A stretch of 38,704 nt of DNA, taken from contig JAEWQX010000214.1 of assembly GCA_023399035.1 (NCBI GenBank), positions 1 to 38,704 on the forward strand, in the 5' to 3' direction. The DNA is from Bacillota bacterium. Its GTDB lineage: Bacteria > Bacillota > Clostridia > Clostridiales > Clostridiaceae. Positions 8,327-15,986 of the stretch are shown here, in pieces (the stretch's first letter is position 1; the number at the start of each line of letters is the position of its first letter). The notes under the pieces are model-generated. The model searched no databases, had not been told where the DNA came from, and worked only from the letters and a program-made list of their open reading frames with translations. Made by a program: the position numbers and the translations under genes.

Positions 8327-8661
8327 TTACTGAATCGCAATATATACATCCATGTAAGAAATGTCATCTTTATTATATTCTTTTTCAAAACAAGATAAGA
8401 TTTCTTTTTTCTTTTATATTTAAATTGCAGCTGATGAAAAATAAGAGGTACACCAACTCACATTTTCTTTTTTAAAAATATGTGTAACTTGAAGTGGCAT
8501 ATATAAGTAAATTCTTATGCTTTGCTATATAAATTATAATTTACATATTGGTTCATTATATCTTGTAGTATAAATTTAACCATAAAATCAATAGAATTCA
8601 TATTGCCTTTGGTAATTTTATGATGAATTATTTTATTTAACAGAGTATATAATAAGTAAAT
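8327..8661 (-). pseudogene. Possible decayed minus-strand gene, unidentified
   Basis: Between the dapG terminator and 8752 no intact gene is present. On the minus strand a 48-codon frame is open from 8661 to a stop at 8515-8517 (it reads ITKGNMNSIDFMVKFILQDI in its middle). Further along, other frames give protein-like stretches, the last being EILSCFEKEYNKDDISYMDV ending at a stop at 8327-8329. Frames must be switched at least twice, and no start or ribosome binding site is seen. The residue mix looks protein-like, but in DNA this AT-rich it could be chance. No family recognised. Confidence 0.25.
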
Positions 8662-8751
8662 TTAAAATAAATTATATTACAATAAATGGTATAATAATTA
8701 TAAATGTAAGGTATTAATTAAGATAGAAATGAAAATTTAAGGAGTATTAAT

Positions 8752-8886
8752 ATGAATAAGCTGAAATTTTTAGGAAGAGGTTCAGGATATAATGTTAAGG
8801 AAGGAAACACAAGTGCATATATTATAAAAAATAAAGTTCTTATTGATTGTGGGGAAGAAATATTTAGGAAATTTTATATTATGTAA
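8752..8886 (+). pseudogene. N-terminal fragment of an MBL-fold (RNase Z-like) hydrolase
   Basis: An ATG behind AAGGAG (8739-8744) opens 44 codons, beginning MNKLKFLGRGSGYNV and running through NTSAYIIKNKVLIDCGE before a stop at 8884-8886. The FLGxGSG...NTS...LLIDCGE pattern is the first strand pair of metallo-beta-lactamase fold proteins of the RNase Z/AtsA type. The metal-binding HxHxDH motif and some 200 further residues are missing. After FRK the frame runs into unrelated DNA, which looks like a deletion joint. The start signals are intact, so a short peptide could still be made. Confidence 0.75.
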
Positions 8887-8920
8887 AGATTATTGTAATT
8901 ATGATGAAGGAGGAATGATT

Positions 8921-9175
8921 ATGGGTGAATTATCTAAGCTTCCCAATATTGGAGCATTTGTTGAAAAACAGCTTGATGATGTTGGGATAAAAACATATGA
9001 GCAATTGAAAAAAGCTGGCAGCAAGGAAGCGTGGCTGAAAATAAAAGCTATAGATCCATCTGCATGTATTCATAGGCTGTATGCACTTGAGGGCGCAATT
9101 GAAGGTATCAAAAAGAGCAATCTTTCACCAGAGATAAAAAAAGAATTAAAAGAATTTTATAATTTGAATAAGTAA
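8921..9175 (+). CDS. Small TfoX C-terminal domain protein
   Basis: 84 residues from the ATG at 8921, the start correctly spaced (7 bases) from AAGGAGG at 8907-8913; earlier in-frame starts at 8843 and 8915 are upstream of or too close to that site. The sequence LSKLPNIGAFVEKQLDDVGI then TYEQLKKAGSKEAWLKIK with CIHRLYALEGAIEGI matches the TfoX/Sxy C-terminal domain, a helix-hairpin-helix-like fold. In gamma-proteobacteria TfoX activates competence, but single-domain copies are common in Firmicutes with no proven role. It follows the MBL fragment by 34 bases. Confidence 0.85.
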   Translation: MGELSKLPNIGAFVEKQLDDVGIKTYEQLKKAGSKEAWLKIKAIDPSACIHRLYALEGAIEGIKKSNLSPEIKKELKEFYNLNK

Positions 9176-9197
9176 TAAGAAAAATTAAGGGGGTATT

Positions 9198-9284
9198 ATG
9201 AGTATTACAATAATTGAGAAAAATATAAATGATGTTGAACTGATAAAACCTTTGTGGGAGCAGCTTAATGCACTTCATTTGTAA
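9198..9284 (+). pseudogene. N-terminal fragment of a GNAT acetyltransferase
   Basis: A GGGGG-type ribosome binding site (AAGGGGGTATT) leads to an ATG opening only 28 codons (MSITIIEKNINDVEL then IKPLWEQLNALHL) and a stop. The pattern, strand then helix with LIKPLWEQLNALH, is the typical beginning of a GNAT-family N-acetyltransferase; the acetyl-CoA site and the rest are gone. It lies 34 bases before an intact GNAT gene of different sequence, so it is not simply a misread start of that gene. Confidence 0.6.
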
Positions 9285-9318
9285 TTAACTAATAAGAAGA
9301 TAGTAAAGAGGGTATAGG

Positions 9319-9843
9319 ATGAATATATCAATAAGAAGAGGAATAGAAGAAGATTCAGAAATAATAAGCAAAATATATGCAGAGAGCTGGAAATGTGCAT
9401 ATAAAGGAATGGTGCCAGATGAATACCTTAAAGATTTAAAAGATGATTTTTGGGTTGAAAAATTTAAAAATTGGATAAGTGAAGGTAATTTAAATGTTAA
9501 AATTATATATGCAGATGATAAGGCAGCAGGGGCTATTGCATATGGAAAATCTAGAGATGATAAATTTTCAGATTATGCAGAAATATGGTCATTCTATTTA
9601 ATACCTGAATATTACAGAAAAGGGTTAGGAACAAAACTTATGAAATCTGTATTATGTGAAATGCGTGATGAAGGATATAAGCACTGTTATTTATGGGTTT
9701 TAGAGACAAATAATAATGCACGCAGATTTTATGAGAAAATTGGCTTTAGAAGTAATAATGATAAATGCCATTCAAAAATTTTAAATAAAGATTTAATTGA
9801 CATAAGATATGTATTAGATATGCAATACTTAACTTTAAATTAA
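9319..9843 (+). CDS. GNAT family N-acetyltransferase
   Basis: 174 residues, full GNAT length. The acetyl-CoA pyrophosphate-binding motif A is YRKGLGTKLM (residues 99-108), preceded by the strand SFYLIPEYY and followed by motif B-like YLWVLETNNNARRFYEKIGF. The opening MNISIRRGIEEDSEIISKIYAESW is typical of small cytoplasmic acetyltransferases of the RimI/PhnO type. The substrate cannot be told from sequence. Start behind AGAGGGTATAGG. It stands alone in the accessory island and ends in its own terminator-like hairpin. Confidence 0.88.
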   Translation: MNISIRRGIEEDSEIISKIYAESWKCAYKGMVPDEYLKDLKDDFWVEKFKNWISEGNLNVKIIYADDKAAGAIAYGKSRDDKFSDYAEIWSFYLIPEYYRKGLGTKLMKSVLCEMRDEGYKHCYLWVLETNNNARRFYEKIGFRSNNDKCHSKILNKDLIDIRYVLDMQYLTLN

Positions 9844-9862
9844 AATAATTGAGCTATATAAG

Positions 9863-9897
9863 AAGATGATTTTTATTAGATAAGAGTCATCTTTTTG
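9863..9897 (+). terminator. Probable terminator after the GNAT gene
   Basis: AAGATGA (9863-9869) pairs with TCATCTT (9887-9893), followed by a T-run. The loop is long (17 bases), so the structure is moderate. Confidence 0.6.
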
Positions 9898-9966
9898 ATT
9901 TTTAGAGGAAAATTTTTGGTTAGATGTTATAATAAGTTGAATACTATTTTATTGTAGGAGGGCAAT

Positions 9967-10869
9967 ATGAATAAAAGCAATATAAAAGGAAACGTAATCC
10001 TTATAATTACAGCACTTATATGGGGGACAGCGTTTGTAGCACAGAGTGTTGGAATGGATTATGTAGGACCATTTACATTTATTACAGCAAGATATATTGT
10101 TGGAGGGTTATTTTTAATACCTTGTATTAATCTTTTAGATAAGATGAATAAAAAAACAGTAAAGGAAAGCAGTCATAATGATAAAAAGACATTGTTTGTA
10201 GCAGGAATCTTATGCGGTATAGCACTTTTTACAGCAAGCTGTTTTCAGCAGATAGGGATACAGTACACAACTGTTGGAAAATCAGGTTTTATTACATCGT
10301 TATATATAGTTATTGTGCCGATGCTTGGAATTTTATTTAAGAAAAAAGTGCCTGCAAAAGTGTGGATAAGTGTTGTTATTTCACTAATAGGATTATATTT
10401 ATTATGTATGAATGAAGTTTTTTCAATAAGCAGAGGTGATTTTTTTATACTTATATGTGCATTCTGCTTTTCAATACATATTCTTATTATAGATAAATAT
10501 TCTTCTCTTGTTGATGGAGTGAGAATGTCGTGCATACAATTTTTTGTGGCAGGATTATTAGGGGTTATTCCAATGTTAATTTTTGAAAATCCTCAGATTA
10601 AAGACATATTAAATGCTTGCAGTCCTATTCTTTATGCTGGAATAATGTCATCAGGAGTAGCATATACACTTCAGATAATAGGACAGAGATATACAAGCCC
10701 AGTGCTTGCAACTTTGATTATGAGTCTGGAATCTGTATTTGCAGCATTGTCTGGATGGATTATACTTGGAGAAATTTTGTCTCTTAAAGAGTTTGCCGGA
10801 TGCTGTCTTGTATTTGCAGCAATAATATTGGCACAGCTTCCAGAGAAAAATATGAAAAGAATAGAATAA
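9967..10869 (+). CDS. EamA/DMT-family transporter
   Basis: 300 residues with about ten hydrophobic segments in two EamA repeats (about residues 8-135 and 150-290), the drug/metabolite transporter fold of the inner membrane. The first segment includes LIWGTAFVAQSVGMDYVGP, the usual WG start of the family. The second repeat includes SSGVAYTLQIIGQRYTSPVLA and the conserved LESVFAALSGWIILGE. Family members export amino acids, metabolites or drugs; the substrate here is unknown. ATG behind GGAGGG. Only one gene of the island is intact on either side of it. Confidence 0.92.
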   Translation: MNKSNIKGNVILIITALIWGTAFVAQSVGMDYVGPFTFITARYIVGGLFLIPCINLLDKMNKKTVKESSHNDKKTLFVAGILCGIALFTASCFQQIGIQYTTVGKSGFITSLYIVIVPMLGILFKKKVPAKVWISVVISLIGLYLLCMNEVFSISRGDFFILICAFCFSIHILIIDKYSSLVDGVRMSCIQFFVAGLLGVIPMLIFENPQIKDILNACSPILYAGIMSSGVAYTLQIIGQRYTSPVLATLIMSLESVFAALSGWIILGEILSLKEFAGCCLVFAAIILAQLPEKNMKRIE

Positions 10870-10933
10870 AATTTTTGTTCAGGGCGATTCAGAATTTGAA
10901 AATGTGTTGTGCATAGAATTTTTTAGATAATAA

Positions 10934-11041
10934 ACTAAGGATATTCCAGAAAATGTTGTGTTATTTGGTAATCAGTGCAGAGTAATGGGTGAAATTAGTG
11001 AGAAAGATAAGAAATATTATTATAGGAAAAGTATAAAATAA
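10934..11041 (+). pseudogene. C-terminal remnant of a hexapeptide (maltose-type) O-acetyltransferase
   Basis: The frame before the stop at 11039-11041 reads TKDIPENVVLFGNQCRVMGE then ISEKDKKYYYRKSIK. Proteins of the maltose/galactoside O-acetyltransferase family end with DIPENVVVxGNPCKVIREI followed by xxxDKKYY, a near match. Only about 35 codons remain, with a stop at 10931-10933 just upstream and no start. The hexapeptide-repeat catalytic region is absent. This is a deletion relic. Confidence 0.75.
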
Positions 11042-11083
11042 TCTATATTCAACTTAAATAAAATGTTATTGTGTGAGGAGACA

Positions 11084-11125
11084 ATGAACATAAATGCCAA
11101 AATGAATAGAAAGGCCTTGGATTAA
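11084..11125 (+). other. Thirteen-codon open frame with a strong ribosome binding site
   Basis: GAGGAG at 11076-11081 precedes an ATG that opens MNINAKMNRKALD and a stop. It may be the start of another deleted gene, like the MBL and GNAT fragments nearby, or a chance ORF. No family can be assigned. Confidence 0.3.
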
Positions 11126-11168
11126 TATGTAAAAATAGTATTAATAATAGAGTAGGAGAACATAACAA

Positions 11169-11803
11169 ATGAAAGAAGGCTGTAAAAAATGTGATATTAA
11201 TCAAATAAAAAAAGTATGTTCAATTTTATCGATAGATAAAAAACAGGAAAAACAACTTGATGAAGCAGTCGAACAATATCTTGATAATGTGGACATGAAC
11301 AAATGCAATCCTGAAGTTATGAAAGAAATATGGAGCATTATGTCTGAAATTATACAAAAAGTTAAAGAACTCAAAAAGAATGTTATATTTAGGAGATAAT
11401 TGTGGTGAAATAGTTTTAGATAAAATATTTATTGATGAAATAAAAAAGGAATAATCCTGAATTAAAAGTGTTTTATGGAGTACGGGGTAAGCCTATAGTT
11501 AATGATGTGACAATAGATGATGCTGAAATGGTAAATATGAATGAAAGTGCAGCGATAATTTCTAATGGAGATGTGGCGCTGGGAACAGTATTAAAGAATT
11601 GCAGTGAAGAATTTAGAAGAACATATAATAACGTAGATATAGTGATATGTAAAGGTCAGGGGAATTATGAAAGTCTTTTGACGTGCAGTAAAGATAATGT
11701 ATATTTCTTATTTATGGCCAAGTGTGAAAATGTAACAGGTCCGTTAAATATACTTTATATGAGTATCGTATGTATGAAAAATATAATAGGATTAAAATGG
11801 TGA
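11169..11803 (+). pseudogene. Broken DUF89 (ARMT1-like, damage-control phosphatase family) gene
   Basis: Three pieces lie in three different frames. Piece A (11169-~11385, ATG behind AGGAG) has CKKC followed by DINQIKKVCSIL, like the helical N-terminus of DUF89. Piece B (11389-11451) reads LGDNCGEIVLDKIFIDEIKK, the family's GDNAGEIVFDK metal-site motif. Piece C (11453-11803) reads NPELKVFYGVRGKPIVNDVT then GTVLKNCSEEF and ICKGQGNYESL, the C-terminal half. Between A and B roughly 80 residues of the usual domain are missing and the frame shifts; B and C are separated by a slip at a poly-A stretch. DUF89 proteins are metal-dependent phosphatases; this copy cannot make a complete enzyme. Piece C could be translated from a GTG at 11468 but has no clear ribosome binding site. 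Confidence 0.85.
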
Positions 11804-11850
11804 TTTAAAAAACCATATATAAGAGAAATAATGATAAGGGGACAATATAT

Positions 11851-12261
11851 ATGAATAAAAATGAATTTGATTCAGAATATTGTAATGTAAAATATGTGGA
11901 GAAGGATAATGTAGTATTTCTTACATGGAAGAAATACTGCTCTCATGATGATTATAGAACACCTACAACATTTGCAGTAGAGTTGCTTAAAAAATATAAG
12001 AATAGTAATTTTATTTGTGATGCTAGAAATGGATTTGAAGATCATAAGGATGATGTTGAATGGGGATTTAAAGTATATCTTCCGTCAATGGCACAAACAA
12101 CATGTAAGACAGTAGTTTTTATAATGAATGAAGTGAATGATACAGAAGAAGAAATGGATATGTGGACAAAAGAATTCATCAGGTATTTTACAGTTAGAAA
12201 AGTACCATGCTATAAGGATGGAGTCAACTTCATTAAACAAACATTGAAGATTATTGAATAA
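11851..12261 (+). CDS. Hypothetical protein, possibly STAS/SpoIIAA-like
   Basis: 136 residues, intact, ATG behind AAGGGGA. Not a family I can name with certainty. It is soluble, with no signal peptide or membrane segment. The pattern, strands near residues 12-30 (NVKYVEKDNVVFLTWKK), a helix near 42-50, a strand ending in FICDARNGFED, and TVVFIMNE followed by a long helix with DMWTKEFIRYF, would suit an alpha/beta STAS- or SpoIIAA-like fold of about 120 residues. That fold is a guess from secondary-structure pattern only. It is the last gene of the accessory island before tepA. Confidence 0.75.
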   Translation: MNKNEFDSEYCNVKYVEKDNVVFLTWKKYCSHDDYRTPTTFAVELLKKYKNSNFICDARNGFEDHKDDVEWGFKVYLPSMAQTTCKTVVFIMNEVNDTEEEMDMWTKEFIRYFTVRKVPCYKDGVNFIKQTLKIIE

Positions 12262-12340
12262 TAAATTCAAGATAAATTAAGAATAAAAACCGAATCATGT
12301 GTGCAGAATAAAAAAAGCAGAGTACATAGGAGGAAGTTTT

Positions 12341-13087
12341 ATGGAGAAATATATTTTGAATAATGGTTTGAAAAATGAAGAGGATGGAAATGATAATAAC
12401 AGTGAAAAAACTTCAGAAGCTGTAGATAAAATGAAAGATATAAAAGAATTTGGAAATACAGCAGCGGCAAATCCAAACAGGGATATTGTAGTATTATCAA
12501 TAATAGGACAGATAGAAGGACATTCAGTTCTTCCGCCACAGACAAAAGCAACAAAGTATGAACATATAATTCCTCAGCTTATTGATATAGAACAAAATGA
12601 TAATGTTAAGGGAGTTCTTATCGTTTTAAATACTGTTGGTGGTGATGTTGAAGCAGGCCTTGCAATTGCAGAAATGATAAATAGTATGTCTAAGCCTACT
12701 GTATCTATAGTTATTGGTGGTGGGCATTCAATAGGAGTACCACTTGCAACTTCATCGGATTTTTCATTTATAACTCAATCAGCTACAATGATAGTTCATC
12801 CAGTCAGAATGAATGGTTTTGTAATAGGGATTGCACAGACTTTTGAATATTTTAAAAAGATGCAGGAAAGAATAAATGAGTTTATTGTAAGAACTTCTAA
12901 TATAAGAGAAGAAACATTGCAAAAGTTTATGCTTCAAACCAATGATTTGTTGAATGACGTTGGAACACTGCTTATTGGAAAGCAGGCTGTTGACTGTGGT
13001 TTGATTGATGAAGTTGGAGGAATAAGTGAAGCAATAAATAAATTGAGAGAGCTTATTAATGCAAAAAAAAGTGATGATGAAAAGTAA
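12341..13087 (+). CDS. tepA: ClpP-fold serine protease TepA (translocation-enhancing protein)
   Basis: 248 residues from the ATG at 12341, which has TAGGAGGA correctly spaced; an upstream in-frame start at 12299 would cross that site. The core (residues about 48-235) is a ClpP/crotonase fold. The active serine lies in GGGHSIGVP (S130), with a histidine in MIVHPVR (H153), matching ClpP-family layout. VLNTVGGDVEAGLAIAEMI is the oligomer/oxyanion strand. The N-terminal ~45 residues are charged and probably disordered. TepA of B. subtilis (YmfB) was linked to protein translocation and to degradation of small spore proteins. It sits before ftsK/spoIIIE as in Bacillus. Confidence 0.92.
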   Translation: MEKYILNNGLKNEEDGNDNNSEKTSEAVDKMKDIKEFGNTAAANPNRDIVVLSIIGQIEGHSVLPPQTKATKYEHIIPQLIDIEQNDNVKGVLIVLNTVGGDVEAGLAIAEMINSMSKPTVSIVIGGGHSIGVPLATSSDFSFITQSATMIVHPVRMNGFVIGIAQTFEYFKKMQERINEFIVRTSNIREETLQKFMLQTNDLLNDVGTLLIGKQAVDCGLIDEVGGISEAINKLRELINAKKSDDEK

Positions 13088-13267
13088 TCTGATTTTATAT
13101 TAAGGAGATTACAATTATTATATATTTCTTTTGATTAACAGTTATTTTCAATTATTAACATATAAATTTGTAACTTCATTTCTTTTATTTTTACTAAAGT
13201 ATAAAATAATCGGACTATTACTATTAATTACTGCTATAAAAGTGGCAGGGTGATATATTGAAATTTG

Positions 13268-13306
13268 TACGACTATAGAAAAAAACTATAGTCGTATTTT
13301 ATTTTT
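13268..13306 (+). terminator. Terminator of tepA
   Basis: A perfect 11-bp stem, TACGACTATAG 13268-13278 with CTATAGTCGTA 13286-13296, has a loop of seven A residues and a T-rich tail (TTTTATTTTT). It ends the tepA transcript and isolates ftsK. The preceding 13088-13267 holds no gene I can support. Confidence 0.88.
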
Positions 13307-13374
13307 AATGGTATCTTATTAAAGGGAATAATTATATTTTATAGAAATAATAAAAAAGGAAGAGGTGATTAAAG

Positions 13375-15810
13375 TTGGCGAAAACTAAGACCAAAGGAAA
13401 AGGCGGTAAAAGCAGAAAAAATCCTGTTAAAAGTGAAAGTAATCCGGATATCACAGGAATAATATACATGGCTACAGGAATAATACTTGCTATAGCAGTA
13501 TATACTGACCTTGCCGGTGCACTGTCAAGTATAGCTCAGACGATAGTAAGTGGAGCTATTGGAGTTGGAAAATATGCATTACCTGCTTATTTAATCTATT
13601 TTGGATTTCAATATATAAAGACAAGAGGAAATATTCAATTTGATAAATGCTTTTTTGGTATTACTATGATGGTTATTGTCATAATGTTAGTTTGTGGAAC
13701 TTTAAATATACAGGGTTCATATAGTCCGGATGATTTTATAGAAAATTTTAAGGGAGTTGTATATGGAGAAACAGAATTTGTTCATGGAGGAATAATATCA
13801 TATCTTATATGCTATCCTTTATACAGGTTATTAGGATTTTTAGGAACATATGTGATTTTATTTACTTTTTCTGTGATTTCAGTTACTTTAATTTTTGATA
13901 TAACTTTATATGATTTGGGTATAAAAGCCTATAATACTAAAGAAAGAATTAAGAGCAGTAGAAGAGAAAAGTTGAATAACACAAGCAAGATTGAAAAAAA
14001 TAGGACTAGAGACAGTTTTATAAATATTGTAGATAAAACTGATAGTGATGATGGCGAAAAAAGCAGGAGGGAATTGTTATCTAAAGTTGACAAAAAGATT
14101 AAGATACTTGATTTTATGAAAAATACAAGTGATGAGGATTATGATATAAATGAAGATCCAGTTGATTCAGAGATTACTTCGGATATTCAAATTGATAATT
14201 TCCTTGATAAATCTGAACTAGTCAAGCACCAGGAAGAACAGACTGCAAAGCCTGAAATTCATAAGGCAAAAAAAGAAAAGCTTGATGAAAATGTAAAAGA
14301 TGTTGTAAACAAAGAAATACAGGAAGGGATGGAAGAAAAGAAAGAAGAAAAAGAATATGTACATCCAAGTCTTGAATTGTTAAAAACAAATGCAAGCACT
14401 AAATTAAACAGCAGTGATAAGAAAGAACTTATTGAAAGCGCAAATAAACTTGAAGAAATATTATCTAATTTTGGAGTAGATGCAAAGGTTACTCAGGTTA
14501 CAAAGGGGCCATCGGTTACAAGATTTGAACTTCAGCCTAGTCCTGGAGTTAAGGTAAGCAAAATAGTTAATTTATCTGATGATATTGCCCTGGGACTTGC
14601 TGCGTCTGGAATAAGAATAGAAGCACCTATACCTGGAAAGGCAGCTGTAGGTATAGAAGTTCCAAATAGAAAACAGACAGCAGTATTCTTAAGAGAAGTA
14701 CTTGAAAACGAAGAATTTATAGAATCTAAGAAAAAGCTTGCATTTGCTCTTGGAAAAGATATATCAGGAAAATGTGTTGTAGGCGACTTAAGCAAGATGC
14801 CTCATACACTTATTGCAGGAGCTACAGGTTCAGGTAAGAGTGTATGTATAAATTCACTTATAATAAGTCTTCTATATAAATATAATCCAAATGAAGTTAA
14901 GCTTCTTATGGTGGATCCAAAGGTTGTTGAACTTAATGTTTATAATGGAATACCACATCTTTTAATTCCAGTTGTAACTGACCCTAAAAAAGCAGCAGCG
15001 GCATTAAACTGGGCTGTTAATGAAATGACAAATAGATATAAGCTGTTTGCTGATATGGGTGTAAGAAATATGGAATCTTACAATGAACTATATAATAAGG
15101 GTATCATAGAACAGAAGCTTCCTTATATAGTTATAATTGTAGATGAGCTTGCAGATTTAATGATGGTATGTCCTAATGATGTTGAAGATTATATAGGAAG
15201 ACTGGCACAAATGGCGAGAGCTGCCGGAATGCATCTTGTTATTGCAACTCAGAGACCATCTGTTGATGTAATTACAGGTGTAATTAAGGCTAATATACCA
15301 TCCAGAATATCATTTGCAGTTTCATCTCAAATAGATTCTAGGACTATCCTTGATAGTTCAGGAGCAGAAAAGCTTCTTGGAAAAGGAGATATGCTTTATT
15401 ATCCAGTAGGAGAAAGTAAACCGCTAAGAGTTCAGGGATGTTTTATTTCAGAAGAAGAAGTTGAACAGGTAATATCATTCATCAAGAGTGAACAGGGTGA
15501 AGACGCATCGTATGAGGAAGATATAATTGAGCATATAAATTCTGCAGCTGATTCAAGTAGTTCTGGAAACCATGAAGGAAATGATGATGTGGATGAACTT
15601 TTAAGTGAAGCTATAAATATCGTTGTTGAATTCCAGCAGGCATCAACTTCATTTCTTCAGAGAAAACTGAGGGTAGGATTTAATAGAGCATCAAGAATAA
15701 TGGATCAGCTGGAAGAGAGACATATAATATCTGAAAAGGATGGAAGCAGACCAAGACAGGTATTGATTACTAAAGAACAGCTGTTAAATGATCAGAATAC
15801 TGAAAATTAA
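13375..15810 (+). CDS. ftsK: DNA translocase FtsK/SpoIIIE
   Basis: 811 residues. It pumps chromosomal DNA across the division or sporulation septum. The N-terminus (about residues 25-190) has four or so membrane helices. A charged, lysine/glutamate-rich linker runs to about 335. The motor follows: alpha/beta domain with FELQPSPGVKVSKI, Walker A GATGSGKS (482-489), Walker B in IVIIVDELADLMM, and AQMARAAGMHLVIATQRPSVDVITG. The C-terminal winged-helix gamma domain (about 745-805: EFQQASTSFLQRKLRVGFNR) reads polar DNA motifs. The start is TTG at 13375, 8 bases after GAGGTGA. Whether it serves division, sporulation or both cannot be read from sequence; position next to tepA equals B. subtilis spoIIIE. 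Confidence 0.95.
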   Translation: MAKTKTKGKGGKSRKNPVKSESNPDITGIIYMATGIILAIAVYTDLAGALSSIAQTIVSGAIGVGKYALPAYLIYFGFQYIKTRGNIQFDKCFFGITMMVIVIMLVCGTLNIQGSYSPDDFIENFKGVVYGETEFVHGGIISYLICYPLYRLLGFLGTYVILFTFSVISVTLIFDITLYDLGIKAYNTKERIKSSRREKLNNTSKIEKNRTRDSFINIVDKTDSDDGEKSRRELLSKVDKKIKILDFMKNTSDEDYDINEDPVDSEITSDIQIDNFLDKSELVKHQEEQTAKPEIHKAKKEKLDENVKDVVNKEIQEGMEEKKEEKEYVHPSLELLKTNASTKLNSSDKKELIESANKLEEILSNFGVDAKVTQVTKGPSVTRFELQPSPGVKVSKIVNLSDDIALGLAASGIRIEAPIPGKAAVGIEVPNRKQTAVFLREVLENEEFIESKKKLAFALGKDISGKCVVGDLSKMPHTLIAGATGSGKSVCINSLIISLLYKYNPNEVKLLMVDPKVVELNVYNGIPHLLIPVVTDPKKAAAALNWAVNEMTNRYKLFADMGVRNMESYNELYNKGIIEQKLPYIVIIVDELADLMMVCPNDVEDYIGRLAQMARAAGMHLVIATQRPSVDVITGVIKANIPSRISFAVSSQIDSRTILDSSGAEKLLGKGDMLYYPVGESKPLRVQGCFISEEEVEQVISFIKSEQGEDASYEEDIIEHINSAADSSSSGNHEGNDDVDELLSEAINIVVEFQQASTSFLQRKLRVGFNRASRIMDQLEERHIISEKDGSRPRQVLITKEQLLNDQNTEN

Positions 15811-15820
15811 TTTTTATTTA

Positions 15821-15869
15821 TGCCAATTAAGTTTAAAAATCGTACTAATGATTTTGAATTTAGTTGGCA
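15821..15869 (+). terminator. Long hairpin after ftsK, terminator-like without a T-run
   Basis: Positions 15821-15841 pair with 15850-15869: 20 pairs, three of them G-T wobbles, one bulged A, 8-base loop. No good T-run follows. The wobbles work only in plus-strand RNA, which suggests selection on the ftsK transcript, perhaps as a 3'-end stabiliser. Confidence 0.6.
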
Positions 15870-15924
15870 AATTTAATGATAATTTAATTTTAATGAATAA
15901 AAATAGATGTATAATAATAGTGAC

Positions 15925-15954
15925 TTGTAAAAAACAGTTTTAATTTGTTATAAT
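15925..15954 (+). promoter_or_regulatory. Promoter of rimO-pgsA
   Basis: TTGTAA (15925-15930), 18-base spacer, TATAAT (15949-15954), leaving a short leader of about 25 bases to the rimO start. Confidence 0.65.
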
Positions 15955-15986
15955 TAAACCTATCAAAAAGCAGGAGGAAACGAAAT

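Noticed and set aside
13088..13267. Possible ylzJ relic after tepA, where B. subtilis has ylzJ
   Set aside because: An AAGGAG is present at 13101 but the following frame has no start codon and stops within seven codons; too little to support even a pseudogene.
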